From positions 1 to 64,000 of the forward strand of contig NZ_QXEC01000014.1 in assembly GCF_003583405.1 (NCBI RefSeq): a stretch of DNA of 64,000 nt. The letters run 5' to 3'. The position numbers and the translations under genes were made by a program. How positions within the stretch are numbered: position 1 is the first letter of the stretch; each line of letters starts with the position of its first letter. The stretch is from Micromonospora radicis. Its GTDB lineage: Bacteria; Actinomycetota; Actinomycetes; Mycobacteriales; Micromonosporaceae. The notes under the pieces were generated by a model. The model was not told the DNA's origin. It made no database searches and worked only from the letters and a program-made list of their open reading frames with translations. Below, one piece after another: positions 42,898 through 52,500 of the stretch.

Positions 42898-44331
42898 TCA
42901 GTAGGCGAAGGCGAGGGGGCGGTCGGCGTCGTCGGTGTCGTCGGGTTCCGGCTCGGGCGTGACGTCGGGTACGCCGGCCTTGGCGTAGCGGACGAGGAGT
43001 TTGACCTCGACGACGGCGAGGGTGGCGTAGATGAGGGTGAAGGCGGTGAAGCTGGTGAGGACCTCGGCGAGGGAGACGCTGCGGGAGACGCCGTCGCGGG
43101 TGAGCATCTCGCCGAAGACGATCCAGGGCTGGCGGCCCATCTCGGTGAAGATCCAGCCGAAGGAGTTGGCCAGCAGTGGCAGGATCGGCATGGCCAGGCC
43201 GGCGCGCAGCAGCCACTTGCCGCGCGGGGTGCGGCCCTTGCGTTGTGACCAGAGGACCAGCAGTGCGATGGCGGCGGCGGCGAGCCCGAAGGCGATCATG
43301 AAGCGGAAGCTCCAGTAGGTGACCGGGATGATCGGGGTGTAGCTGCCGGGGCCGTACTGGGCGGTGTAGAGGGCCTGTAGGTCGTCGATGCCGTGCACGG
43401 TGCCGTTGGGGTCGCCGGTGCCCAGGTACGACAGCAGGTACGGGATCTTGATGGCGAACAGTTCGCGGCTGCCGTCGAGGCTGCCGATGGTGAGTACGGA
43501 GAACGAGGCGGGGCTCTCGGTGGTGTAGAGGCCCTCGGCGGCGGCCATCTTCATCGGCTGCACCTGGGTCATGATCTTGCCTTGGATGTCGCCGGTGATG
43601 ACCACGACGGTGGCGGCGATCAGGGTGACCCAGGATCCGAAGCGGGCCGCGAACCGGTAGGCCGGGGTGTCGGTGCTGTCCGGGTTGCGGATCAGGTGCC
43701 ACAGGGCGACGGCGACCAGCAGGGAGCCGGCGACGAGGAAGGCGCCGGCGATGGTGTGCGGGAAGGTGATCAGGGCGACCTTGTTGGTGAGTACGGCGAC
43801 GAAGTCGGTCAGTTCCGCGCGGCCGGTGTCGGGGTTGTAGCGGTAGCCGACGGGGTTCTGCATGAAGGAGTTGGCGGCGAGGATGAAGTAGGCCGACAGG
43901 TTGGTGCCGATCGCGGCGGCCCAGATGCTGGCCAGGTGCAGGCGTTTGGGCAGCCGGTCCCAGCCGAAGATCCACAGGCCGATGAAGGTGGATTCGAGGA
44001 AGAAGGCGACCAGGGCCTCGATGGCCAGGGGGGCGCCGAAGATGTCGCCGACGAAGCGGGAGTAGTCGCTCCAGTTCATGCCGAACTGGAACTCCTGCAC
44101 GATGCCGGTGACCACACCCATGGCGAAGTTGATCAGGAAGAGTTTGCCGTAGAACTTGGTGAGCTTGAGGTACTTCTCGTCGCCGGTGCGGTGCCAGAGG
44201 GTCTGCAGGATGGCGACCAGGACGGACAGTCCGATGGTCAACGGTACGAAGAGAAAGTGGTAGACGGTGGTGACACCGAACTGCCAGCGGGCGACGTCCA
44301 ACGCGTCCACCTGCGACCCCCAGCTACTCAT
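42898..44331 (-). CDS. cydA: Cytochrome bd oxidase subunit I
   Basis: 477 residues, the haem b558/b595/d subunit reducing O2 with menaquinol. Landmarks: VARWQFGVTTVYHFLFVPLTIGLS (haem ligand His), GWDRLPKRLHLASIW, PVGYRYN and the GRQPW motif. Short Q-loop form. ATG 44331 has no ribosome binding site and its codon touches the operator; GTG 44310 (VDALDVARWQ, close to the mycobacterial N-terminus) is an alternative. High oxygen affinity is useful beside formate dehydrogenase. Confidence 0.93.
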   Translation of the reverse strand: MSSWGSQVDALDVARWQFGVTTVYHFLFVPLTIGLSVLVAILQTLWHRTGDEKYLKLTKFYGKLFLINFAMGVVTGIVQEFQFGMNWSDYSRFVGDIFGAPLAIEALVAFFLESTFIGLWIFGWDRLPKRLHLASIWAAAIGTNLSAYFILAANSFMQNPVGYRYNPDTGRAELTDFVAVLTNKVALITFPHTIAGAFLVAGSLLVAVALWHLIRNPDSTDTPAYRFAARFGSWVTLIAATVVVITGDIQGKIMTQVQPMKMAAAEGLYTTESPASFSVLTIGSLDGSRELFAIKIPYLLSYLGTGDPNGTVHGIDDLQALYTAQYGPGSYTPIIPVTYWSFRFMIAFGLAAAAIALLVLWSQRKGRTPRGKWLLRAGLAMPILPLLANSFGWIFTEMGRQPWIVFGEMLTRDGVSRSVSLAEVLTSFTAFTLIYATLAVVEVKLLVRYAKAGVPDVTPEPEPDDTDDADRPLAFAY

Positions 44332-44365
44332 ACTACAAGACGTAGTAAATACTACAGCTCGTCGT
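44331..44365 (-). promoter_or_regulatory. Palindromic operator at the cydAB start
   Basis: TACTAC (44331-44336) and GTAGTA (44342-44347) flank AAGAC; a weaker copy, ACTAC-AGCTC-GTCGT, follows at 44351-44365. The boxes resemble BlaI/TetR-type sites and share ACTAC/GTAGT half-sites with the TetR operators at 35189-35223, but with 5-bp spacing. Confidence 0.65.
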
Positions 44366-44511
44366 ACGAGGATTTGCAGAGGCGGGCGACCCGAACCGTG
44401 GCGGGACCAATGACCCTGCTCACCTCTGCCGTAGGGCCCACCGGCGACGACATCCGCGAAGAGCCGCCCCGGGCCCGGACGAAGGGCCCGGACGTGCGAC
44501 CATGCCCGCTG

Positions 44512-45297
44512 ATGGACCTCGCCCACTCCCCCTGGCGACCGCCGCTGATCTGGCGTGCCGCGCAGGTGCTCGCCCGTGTCGTGGTCGCCCTGCTGGCCCG
44601 GCTGGAGGTCACCGGCGACATCCCCGCGCCACTGCGCGGCGGGCCGCTGATCCTGGCCGCCAACCACATCAGCCCGTTCGACCCGATCGTGCTCGCCGCC
44701 GCCTGCCGCCAACGCCGGATCGCGCCCCGGATCATGGCCACCGGCGGGCTGTTCCGGGTGCCGGTGATCGGCGCCGCGATGCGCGCCGCCGGGCACATCC
44801 GGGTCGATCGGGGCACCAGCGGGGTGCACCGGGCCCTGGACGACGCCGCCGCGGCGGCCGCCGACGGCGCGGCGATCCTGGTCTACCCCGAGGGGCGCAT
44901 CGGTCTGGACCCGGGCCTGTGGCCCGAACGCGGCAAGACCGGCACCGCCCGGCTCGCCCTGGCCTGCGGCGCCCCGGTCATCCCGGTCGCCCAGTGGGGC
45001 AGCCACGAGGTACTCCCCTATCAGGCGCCCAAGGGCCTGCTAGCCGGCATGGCCCGCGCGTTGCTGCGCCGCCCGACGGTACGGGTGCACTTCGGCGCAC
45101 CGGTGGAACTCGGCGACCTGGCCGGTGGGGCGCCCGGCGCCGCCCGGCGGGCCACCGACCGGATCATCGACGCCCTCACCGCCACCCTCGCCCCACTGCG
45201 CCCCGACGAACCGGACCGGCCCCGCCACGTCGACCCCACCCGCCCGGTCGACCCCACCCGTGCCCACCCCCGCCGCCCCCCACTCCCGCCCCGTTGA
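44512..45297 (+). CDS. plsC: 1-acyl-sn-glycerol-3-phosphate acyltransferase family protein
   Basis: 261 residues. Acyltransferase motifs: AANHISPFDPIVLAAA (H-x4-D), the glycerol-phosphate-binding HIRVDRGTSGVHRA and YPEGRIGLDPGLWPE. A Pro/Arg-rich C-terminal tail follows. Makes phosphatidic acid or transfers acyl groups to related lipids. ATG 44512 chosen as the start of the compact domain; ATG 44407-44411 region adds a low-complexity stretch. The stop is inside the hairpin at 45291-45355. Confidence 0.82.
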   Translation: MDLAHSPWRPPLIWRAAQVLARVVVALLARLEVTGDIPAPLRGGPLILAANHISPFDPIVLAAACRQRRIAPRIMATGGLFRVPVIGAAMRAAGHIRVDRGTSGVHRALDDAAAAAADGAAILVYPEGRIGLDPGLWPERGKTGTARLALACGAPVIPVAQWGSHEVLPYQAPKGLLAGMARALLRRPTVRVHFGAPVELGDLAGGAPGAARRATDRIIDALTATLAPLRPDEPDRPRHVDPTRPVDPTRAHPRRPPLPPR

Positions 45298-45355
45298 TCA
45301 TGAGGTTGACGGCGGCACGGAGATCAACTAGTGCCGCCAACCTCATGATCAACGG
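45291..45355. terminator. Long bidirectional hairpin between plsC and the aldo/keto reductase
   Basis: 18-bp perfect arms (45291-45308, 45338-45355) plus a 7-bp inner stem GCGGCAC/GTGCCGC (45312-45318, 45331-45337). The plsC stop is in the left arm. AT-richer than its surroundings, with the motif GTTGATC also present in the loop as GATCAAC. It ends both convergent genes. Confidence 0.8.
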
Positions 45356-45362
45356 GGGCTGT

Positions 45363-46343
45363 CTAGGGGAGGGGGTGGTTGCGGGCGGTGAGCCAGAGGG
45401 CGTACCACTGTTCGTGGGTCAGCTCGGGGGCGCGGCGGGCGGCGTCGGCGCAGGCGCGGATGCGGTCGGGGTGGGCGGTACCGATCACCGGCACGATCCG
45501 GGCCGGGTGCCGTTGCAGCCACCACAGCAGGATCGTCTCCGGGGTGGTGCCGTGGTGCTCGGCGAGCGCGGTGACGTGCTCCGCCGTGGCGTGCTCCGCC
45601 GGGTTCTGCTGGGCGCCGGTGAACCGGCCCTTGGCCAGCGACCCCCAGGCCTGCACACTCATCCGGTTGCTGCGGCAGTGCTCGACGGTGCCGAGGGGGA
45701 AACCCAGCTCCGCGGACTGCCGGGTGTTGACCAGTACGCCGGCCTCCAACCAGTCCCGGTCGGCCAGGCTCATCTGCAGCTGGTTCACCACCAGCGGCAG
45801 GTCCAGGTGCGCCTGTAGGTACGCCACCTGTGCGGCGGCCATGTTCGACACCCCGAAGTGCCGGACCAGGCCCTGCCGGTGCAGCGCCGCGAGCGCCTCG
45901 GCTACCTCCTCAGGGTCGGCGAGGGGGTCCGGGCGGTGCAGCAGCAGCACGTCGATCACGTCGGTGCGCAGCCGGGTGAGGCTCTGCTCGACGCTGTGCA
46001 CGATATGGCTGCCGCGTAGGTCGTAGAACCCGGGTGCGGTGCCGTCGGGCAGCCGGATGCCGCACTTGGTCTGTAGCAGGATGCGGGAACGCAGGCCGGG
46101 CGTACGGGCCAACACCTCACCGAAGACGGCCTCGGACTTGCCGTGGCGGTAGATGTCGGCGTGGTCGAAGGCGGTCACCCCGATCTCCAGGGCCGCCTCG
46201 ATCGCCGCCTCGGCGGCCGCGATCTCCGGTGCGCCGTAGGGCTGCCGGTCCCATCCCCCGCCCAACCCCATGCACCCGTAGACCAGTCGGTGCGTACGGA
46301 TGTCGGCGGGGGCGGTCGGTGGCGGATCACGGTGCTCGGTCAT
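45363..46343 (-). CDS. Aldo/keto reductase
   Basis: 326 residues, TIM-barrel NADPH oxidoreductase of the YdhF/Tas type. Catalytic residues are present: Asp and Tyr in FDHADIYRHGKSE, Lys in LLQTKCGIR, His in LLLHRPDPL. A cofactor phosphate site follows IVPVIGTAHPDRI. ATG 46343 is the first ATG of the folded region. Substrate unknown. Confidence 0.9.
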   Translation of the reverse strand: MTEHRDPPPTAPADIRTHRLVYGCMGLGGGWDRQPYGAPEIAAAEAAIEAALEIGVTAFDHADIYRHGKSEAVFGEVLARTPGLRSRILLQTKCGIRLPDGTAPGFYDLRGSHIVHSVEQSLTRLRTDVIDVLLLHRPDPLADPEEVAEALAALHRQGLVRHFGVSNMAAAQVAYLQAHLDLPLVVNQLQMSLADRDWLEAGVLVNTRQSAELGFPLGTVEHCRSNRMSVQAWGSLAKGRFTGAQQNPAEHATAEHVTALAEHHGTTPETILLWWLQRHPARIVPVIGTAHPDRIRACADAARRAPELTHEQWYALWLTARNHPLP

Positions 46344-46454
46344 GGGACGTGGATAGCACAGCGGTCCCGGCCGGGCGGCGCGCGGGCGACCGGGCGGGTG
46401 GTTCGCCACGTCCCGGCCACCGGCAGGTCACCCACGCCGGGCATACTGCGCTGC

Positions 46455-47222
46455 GTGCCACCCGCCCACCCCTACCTCGACACCGCGACCCCACTGGCGT
46501 TCGCGCACCGTGGCGGCGCCGCCGACGGCGAGGAGAACACCACGGCGGCCTTCGCCCGCGCCGTCGAACTCGGTTACCGGTACGTGGAGACCGACGTGCA
46601 CGCCACCGCCGACGGGGTGGCCGTGGTGTTCCACGACGACACCCTGCAACGGGTCACCGGGCAGCGTGGTCGGCTCGCCGAGCTGCGCTGGGCCGACCTG
46701 GCCTCGGTCCGGGTCGGCGGCTCGGCGGCGGTGCCGCGCCTCGACGAGGTGCTGGCCGCCTGGCCGCAGGTGCGGTTCAACATCGACGTCAAGTCCGACC
46801 GGGGTGCGGCACCCACGGTGGCGACCGTGGCCCGCGCCGGTGCCGGTGACCGGGTGCTGCTGGCCTCGTTCAGCGACACCCGGCTGGCCCGGCTGCGCGC
46901 CTTGACCCACGGGCGGGTGGCCACCAGCCTCGGCGTACGCGGGGTGGCCCGGCTGCGGTGGGCGTCGCTGACCGGGCGCCGGCTGCGGCTGCCGCCGTCG
47001 GTGGTGGCCGCGCAGGTGCCGGTGCGCTTCGGTCGGCTGCCGGTGGTGGACCGCCGGTTCCTGCGTACGGCGCACCGGCTGGGGTTGCAGGTGCACGTCT
47101 GGACGATCGACGAACCTGCCGAGATGCACGAGTTACTTGATCTTGGGGTTGATGGCATCATGACCGATCACGTCGGCGTGCTGCGCGACGTCTACCGCAG
47201 CCGCGGCCACTGGGCCGCCTGA
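46455..47222 (+). CDS. Glycerophosphodiester phosphodiesterase
   Basis: 255 residues. Conserved: FAHRGGAADGEENTTAAFARAV (catalytic His), ETDVHATADGVAVVFHDDTLQRVT (acidic metal site), NIDVKSD and WTIDEP. Releases glycerol phosphate from deacylated phospholipids. GTG 46455 is used; the longer frame crosses the divergent AKR promoter. The permease gene follows after 24 bp. Confidence 0.9.
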   Translation: MPPAHPYLDTATPLAFAHRGGAADGEENTTAAFARAVELGYRYVETDVHATADGVAVVFHDDTLQRVTGQRGRLAELRWADLASVRVGGSAAVPRLDEVLAAWPQVRFNIDVKSDRGAAPTVATVARAGAGDRVLLASFSDTRLARLRALTHGRVATSLGVRGVARLRWASLTGRRLRLPPSVVAAQVPVRFGRLPVVDRRFLRTAHRLGLQVHVWTIDEPAEMHELLDLGVDGIMTDHVGVLRDVYRSRGHWAA

Positions 47223-47246
47223 GCAACCCGGGCAAAGGACCCCCAC

Positions 47247-48641
47247 ATGGCCGAGACGGTGACCCCCGCCGCGCAGGACGACACCCCGCCCCCCGCCAGC
47301 ACCCGCCGCGAACGCACCGGCTGGTACCTCTACGACTGGGCCAACTCGGCCTTCCAGACCACCGTCATCGTGGTGTTCCTCGGGCCGTACCTGACCAGCG
47401 TGACCAAGATGGCCGCCGGGTGCGCCCCCGACGCGGACTGCACCGCGTACGTCTACCCGCTGGGTGTCAAGGTCGCCGTCGGCTCCTACTACCCGTACCT
47501 GATCTCGCTGTCGGTGCTGCTGACCGTCTTCGTGTTGCCGGTGATCGGGGCGATCGCCGACCGGTCGATGCACAAGAAGCGGCTGCTGGCCGGCGCCGCG
47601 TTCACCGGGGCGTTCGCCACCGTCGGGATGGTCTTCGTCACCGGCGACCGGTACCTGCTCGGCGGCGCGTTGTTCATGGTCGCGAACATCGCCTTCGGGG
47701 CGGCGATCGTGGTGTACAACTCGTTCCTGCCGCAGCTGGGCGGGCCGGACGAACGTGACGGCATCTCCAGCCGGGGCTGGGCGTTGGGTTACCTCGGCGG
47801 TGGCCTGCTGTTGGCGCTGAACCTGGTGGTGGTGCAGTCGTTCGACGACGGCACCACCGAACGGACCCTCGACCTGGCCCGCTGGTCGATCGTCTCGGCC
47901 GGTGTGTGGTGGGCGGTGTTCACCCTGTTCCCGCTGCGGTGGCTGCGCGAACACCCCACCGCTGCGGCGTTGGCCGCCGGTGACCGGGGCAACGTGCTGC
48001 TCGACGGGTTCCGGCAACTCGGCCGCACCCTGCGGGAGGTCAAGGCGTACCCGTTGACGTTGTTCTTCCTGCTGGCCTTCCTGGTCTACAACGACGGCAT
48101 CCAGACCGTCATCACGTTGGCCAGCGTGTACGGCACCGAGGAACTGGGGCTGGGCCAGAGCACCCTGATCGTGACGATCCTGCTGGTGCAGTTCCTGGCC
48201 TTCGGCGGCGCGTTGGGGCTCGGTGGGCTGGCCGCCCGCATCGGCGCCTGGAAGACGGTGCTGCTGAGCCTGGTGCTGTGGACGGCGGTGATCGTCGCGG
48301 CGTTCCGGCTGCCGGCCGAGGCACCGGTGCCGTTCATGGTCCTCGGCGCGGCCATCGGTCTGGTGCTGGGCGGCAGCCAGGCGCTGAGCCGGTCCCTGTT
48401 CAGCCAGCTCATCCCGGCCGGCAAGGAGGGCGAGTACTACGGCTTCTACGAGATCAGCGACAAGGGCACCAGCTGGCTCGGCCCGGCGGCGTTCGGCCTG
48501 GTGTTCCAGCTGACCAACTCCTACCGGGTGGGCTTGGTCTCCCTGCTGATCTTCTTCGTGGTCGGTTTCCTGCTGCTGCTGGCGGTACCGATGCGCCGGG
48601 CGATCATCGCGGCCGGCAACACCCCACCGCGGGTGCTCTGA
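47247..48641 (+). CDS. MFS permease, UMF1/Atg22-like family
   Basis: 464 residues with about twelve hydrophobic segments. The start (ERTGWYLYDWANSAFQTTVI) and GSSQALSRSLFSQLIPAGKEGEYYGFYEISDKGTSWLGP-like region in pieces (GGSQALSRSLFSQL; YYGFYEISDKGTSWLGP) are the family markers. Fungal members efflux amino acids from vacuoles; bacterial substrates are unknown. ATG 47247 has AAAGGA upstream. Probably cotranscribed with the GDPD gene. Confidence 0.9.
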   Translation: MAETVTPAAQDDTPPPASTRRERTGWYLYDWANSAFQTTVIVVFLGPYLTSVTKMAAGCAPDADCTAYVYPLGVKVAVGSYYPYLISLSVLLTVFVLPVIGAIADRSMHKKRLLAGAAFTGAFATVGMVFVTGDRYLLGGALFMVANIAFGAAIVVYNSFLPQLGGPDERDGISSRGWALGYLGGGLLLALNLVVVQSFDDGTTERTLDLARWSIVSAGVWWAVFTLFPLRWLREHPTAAALAAGDRGNVLLDGFRQLGRTLREVKAYPLTLFFLLAFLVYNDGIQTVITLASVYGTEELGLGQSTLIVTILLVQFLAFGGALGLGGLAARIGAWKTVLLSLVLWTAVIVAAFRLPAEAPVPFMVLGAAIGLVLGGSQALSRSLFSQLIPAGKEGEYYGFYEISDKGTSWLGPAAFGLVFQLTNSYRVGLVSLLIFFVVGFLLLLAVPMRRAIIAAGNTPPRVL

Positions 48642-48688
48642 CCCACACCGGCGGGGCGGCGGTGATCCACTGCGGGGCGCCGATCGGC

Positions 48689-48694
48689 TAGGCT
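48689..48694 (+). promoter_or_regulatory. -10 box of tdk
   Basis: TAGGCT ends 8 nt before GTG 48703; with no ribosome binding site a leaderless start is likely. Confidence 0.5.
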
Positions 48695-48702
48695 GCCCGT
48701 CC

Positions 48703-49428
48703 GTGACGAGCCCTGCTGACGCCGTACCGAACTGCCGGTCCCGTTCCGCGCTGGACGGGCCGGGCGACGCCCCGGCCGGGTGTGTCGCCGCCCGTGGTGT
48801 CGACGGGCGGCCGGCGCACGCCGCCGCGCTGCGGTTCTACTGGGGGCCGATGGACTGCGGCAAGTCCACGATGGCCCTGCAGATGAACTACAACCACTCC
48901 CGGCAGGGCCGGCGGGGTCTGGTCACCACCCGCATCGACCGGTCGATGGGTCCGCAGGTCACCACCCGCATCGGGCTGGCCCACGAGGCCATCGAGATCA
49001 CCGACGAGCTGGATCTGCGGGAGTTGGTCCGCGAGGCCTGGGCCGACGGCGTACGGGTGGACTACCTGATCTGCGACGAGGCCAGCTTCTACTCGGTGGA
49101 GCACGTCGAGCAGATGGCCGAACTGGTCGACAGCTACGACGTCGACGTGTACGCCTTCGGTTTGGCCACCGACTTCCGGTCCTGTCTGTTCCCGGCCGCC
49201 CAGCGGCTGTTCGAACTGGCCGACTCGGTGGCCCGCATCCAGGTCGAGGTGCTCTGCTGGTGCGGGCGTGAGGGGCTGCTCAACGCCCGCGTCGCGGGTG
49301 GGCGGGTGGTCCGCGAGGGCGAGCAGGTCGTGATCGGCGACACCGTCGACAGTGCCGACCTGCGGTACCAGGTGCTCTGCCGGCGGCACCACCGCAGCGG
49401 CGACCTGGGGCCCCGCGCCGACGCCTGA
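48703..49428 (+). CDS. tdk: Thymidine kinase (type II)
   Basis: 241 residues phosphorylating thymidine in the salvage pathway. P-loop FYWGPMDCGKSTMALQ, the DEASFYSVEHVEQ lid region and the zinc ribbon CWCGREGL ... LCRRHH. The N-terminal 45 residues are low-complexity and may not be native; an internal start nearer the P-loop is possible. Confidence 0.92.
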   Translation: MTSPADAVPNCRSRSALDGPGDAPAGCVAARGVDGRPAHAAALRFYWGPMDCGKSTMALQMNYNHSRQGRRGLVTTRIDRSMGPQVTTRIGLAHEAIEITDELDLRELVREAWADGVRVDYLICDEASFYSVEHVEQMAELVDSYDVDVYAFGLATDFRSCLFPAAQRLFELADSVARIQVEVLCWCGREGLLNARVAGGRVVREGEQVVIGDTVDSADLRYQVLCRRHHRSGDLGPRADA

Positions 49429-49516
49429 GGGCCCTCGACCTCGCCCACACCCCACCCCCGGATAACGAAACGATCACTGCCGCGAACCTTTTCCCGGGTC
49501 CGCCCCCTCCTGTTGC

Positions 49517-52500
49517 GTGACGACATCGAGCACGGGCCGCACCGGCCCGCGAGGCGGCGGGGGTACCAGACGGATGAGGTTCGCGTTGCGGCGTGCCCGC
49601 GCGACGAAGGGGCTGCTGCTCGCCGCGGCCGGGGCGGCCCTGGTGGCGACGGTGACCCTGACCGGGTTGGCCGCCTACAGCCAGGACGTGGTCGGCTCCG
49701 GAACCCGCAACGTGCTGGCCGAGGCCAGCGCGCAGGAACGCTCGATCCTGGTGCGCGCCTCGGCCGGGCGTACCCCGCAGGCGCTGCGGGACCGGGACGC
49801 CGCGCTGCGCGACCACGTCGAGGCCGACCTGGCCGGTATGCCGGCCCGGATCAGCACCGCCGGGTACGCCGCCGGTCGTCAGCTGCGCGGCGACACCGGC
49901 GACGCCGTCGCCGACCACACCGGCGCCACGTACGCCTCGGTGATGTTCCTCGACGACCTGCCCGCGTACGCCCGACTCGTCGACGGTGCCTGGCCGCAGC
50001 CCGACGCGGCGCGGGTGCAGACCGCGCTGGCCGCCGCCGCGGCGCAGACCCTGCGGGTGGGCGTCGGCGACCGCATCCCGATCACCGACGGGCTGACCGA
50101 GCGGGTCACCGAGGTGACCGTGGTGGGCGTCTTCACACCCGTGGACCCGGAAGCCGCGTACTGGCGGCTGGCTCCCGAGACGGCGACCGGCACCCTGCCG
50201 ACGGCGGCCACCTACGGCCCGATGGTGGTGACCCGGGACGACTTCACCGACCGGTTCCTGGCCAACGCCTCCGCCGGCTGGCTGATCGAACCGGACCTGT
50301 CGGAGGTGAGCACCGGCGCGGCACTGGACCGGCTGGGTGGGTCCGCGACCCGGATCCTCACCGAGACCCCCACCGCGGCCGGTCTCGGCGACTCGGCGCT
50401 GGCCACCGGTGACCTCGGGGTGCTGGTGCAGCGGCTACAGCAGGCCACCCTCGTCGGCCGGTCCGCGCTGGTCACCCCGATGCTGCTGGTGGTGGTCCTC
50501 GGCGGGTACGCGTTGCTGCTGGTGGCGGGTCTGCTCACCGAGCACCGCCGGGGTGAGACCGCGTTGCTGCGCGCCCGGGGTGCCGCCCGCTGGCAACTGG
50601 CCGGGCTGACCGCCCGGGAGGCCACCCTGGTCGTGCTGCCCGCCGCCGCGCTGGCGCCGCTGCTCGCCGCGGAACTGGTCGGACTCGCCGACCGGCTGCC
50701 GGCGCTGGACGCGGTGTCGCTGCGGGTGGACCTGGCACGCACCTCCGTGGTGTGGCTGGTCGCGGGGGTCGCCGCGGCCGGCTGTGCACTGGCGATGATC
50801 GGGCCGAGCCTGCGTCGCGGCGACAGCTACGTCGCGGACCTGGCCAGCCGGTCCCGACCCAGCCGCCGGGGCATGGTGCAGCGGGCCGGGTTGGACCTCG
50901 TCCTGGTCGGTGCGGCCGTGCTCGCCTGGTACCAGCTCAGCCGCTACTCCTCACCGCTGTCCCGCTCCCGCGGCGGGGACCTGGGCGTCGATCCGCTACT
51001 GGCCGCCGCACCCACCCTGGGGGTGCTGGCCGGGGCGGTGCTGGCGTTGCGGCTGCTGCCGCCGCTGATCCGCCTCACCGAACGGTGGGTGGATCGCAAG
51101 CCGTGGACCGCGACGGTCCTCGGCACCTGGCAGGCGGGCCGACGCCCGCACGCCGGACCGGTGCTGCTGCTCGCCCTCGCCGTCGCGGTCGGCACCCTCG
51201 CCTGGTCCCTGGCCAGCACCTCCGACCGGTCCCTGCAGGACCAGGCCGCCCACCGCGTCGGCGCCGACCTGCGGCTGACCGAGGTCAACAACACCGCACC
51301 CGACGGCCGCGCCGACCAGGTCGCCGCGCTGGCCGGCGCCCAGGCGGTCCTGCCGGTGTGGCGGGACACCGCCCGGCTCGGGCCGACCGGCGAACCGGCC
51401 ACCATGCTGGCGATGGACGCCGAAACCGCCGGTGACGTGGTACGGATCCGCGCCGACCTGGCCGGCGGCTCCACCGGCCAGCTGTTCGACAGCCTCGCCG
51501 GGCAGCGGGTCGAGGCGCCGGCGACCGTGCTGCCGGCCGACGCCCGTCGACTGACCGGCCGGCTGCTCACCCGCTCCGACGGCCGTGTGGTCAGCGGCTC
51601 GGTACGCCACCACGCGGTGCTGGTGGGGCCACGCGACGCGCACCGGCGGCTGCCGCTGGGGACCACCCGTGACCGGGAACCGATGCGGTTCGCCGTCGAC
51701 CTGCCGGCCGAGGGCGGCCCGTGGCGGCTGGCCGGGTTCACCGCCGAGACCTCCGGCTCACCGGCGATGACGATGGACTGGCGGCTGTCCGACCTGCGGG
51801 TCGGTCCGGACGGCTCGGCGGGCACCCCGGTCGACCTGACCGGCGCGGGGCCGTGGCAGCTGAGGGACCGGCACGGGCAGGTGGCCTCCGCCACCACCAC
51901 CGGCGCCAGCCTGAACATCCACTACGTCCGCGACATCCCCCGAGGCTGGTACGACCAGCCGTCCCTGGTGCAGCTGAGCATCGCCCGGCCCGCCGGGGCC
52001 GGCCGGGTGCCGGTGGTGGCCACCCCGCAGGCTCTCGCCGCGCTGCGCGTGGAAGCCGGTGCGCAGACCCGGCTGTTCCTCGGCGGCGCCGACGTCGACG
52101 TGACCGTGGTCGGCACCGTCGCGTCGCTGCCGGGCGACAACACGGACGCCGCCCTGCTGGTCGACCTGCCGTCGCTGAGCACCCGACTGTTCCACGACAA
52201 CGGGCTGCTCCGGGCGACGCAGGAGTGGTGGCTGTCCACCCGGCCCGGTGCGGCCGAGCAGGTGGCCACCGCGGCCGGTGAACTGGGCGGCCTGACCGTG
52301 TTGAACCGGGCGGACGTCGCCGCCGAACTGGCCCGCGACCCGTTCGGGATCGGTGCTCGCGGCGCGTTGTTCGGTGCCGCACTCGCCGCCGTGCTGCTCG
52401 CGGCCGTCGGCATCGCGGTGGACGTCAGTGCCACCGCCCGCCGCCGGTCCACCGAACTGGCCGTACTGCACACCCTCGGCGCGGGACACCGCCTGGTCGC

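Noticed and set aside
44332..45006. 225-residue N-terminal extension of cydA
   Set aside because: Crosses the divergent promoter and operator and overlaps plsC; CydA begins near VARWQFG.
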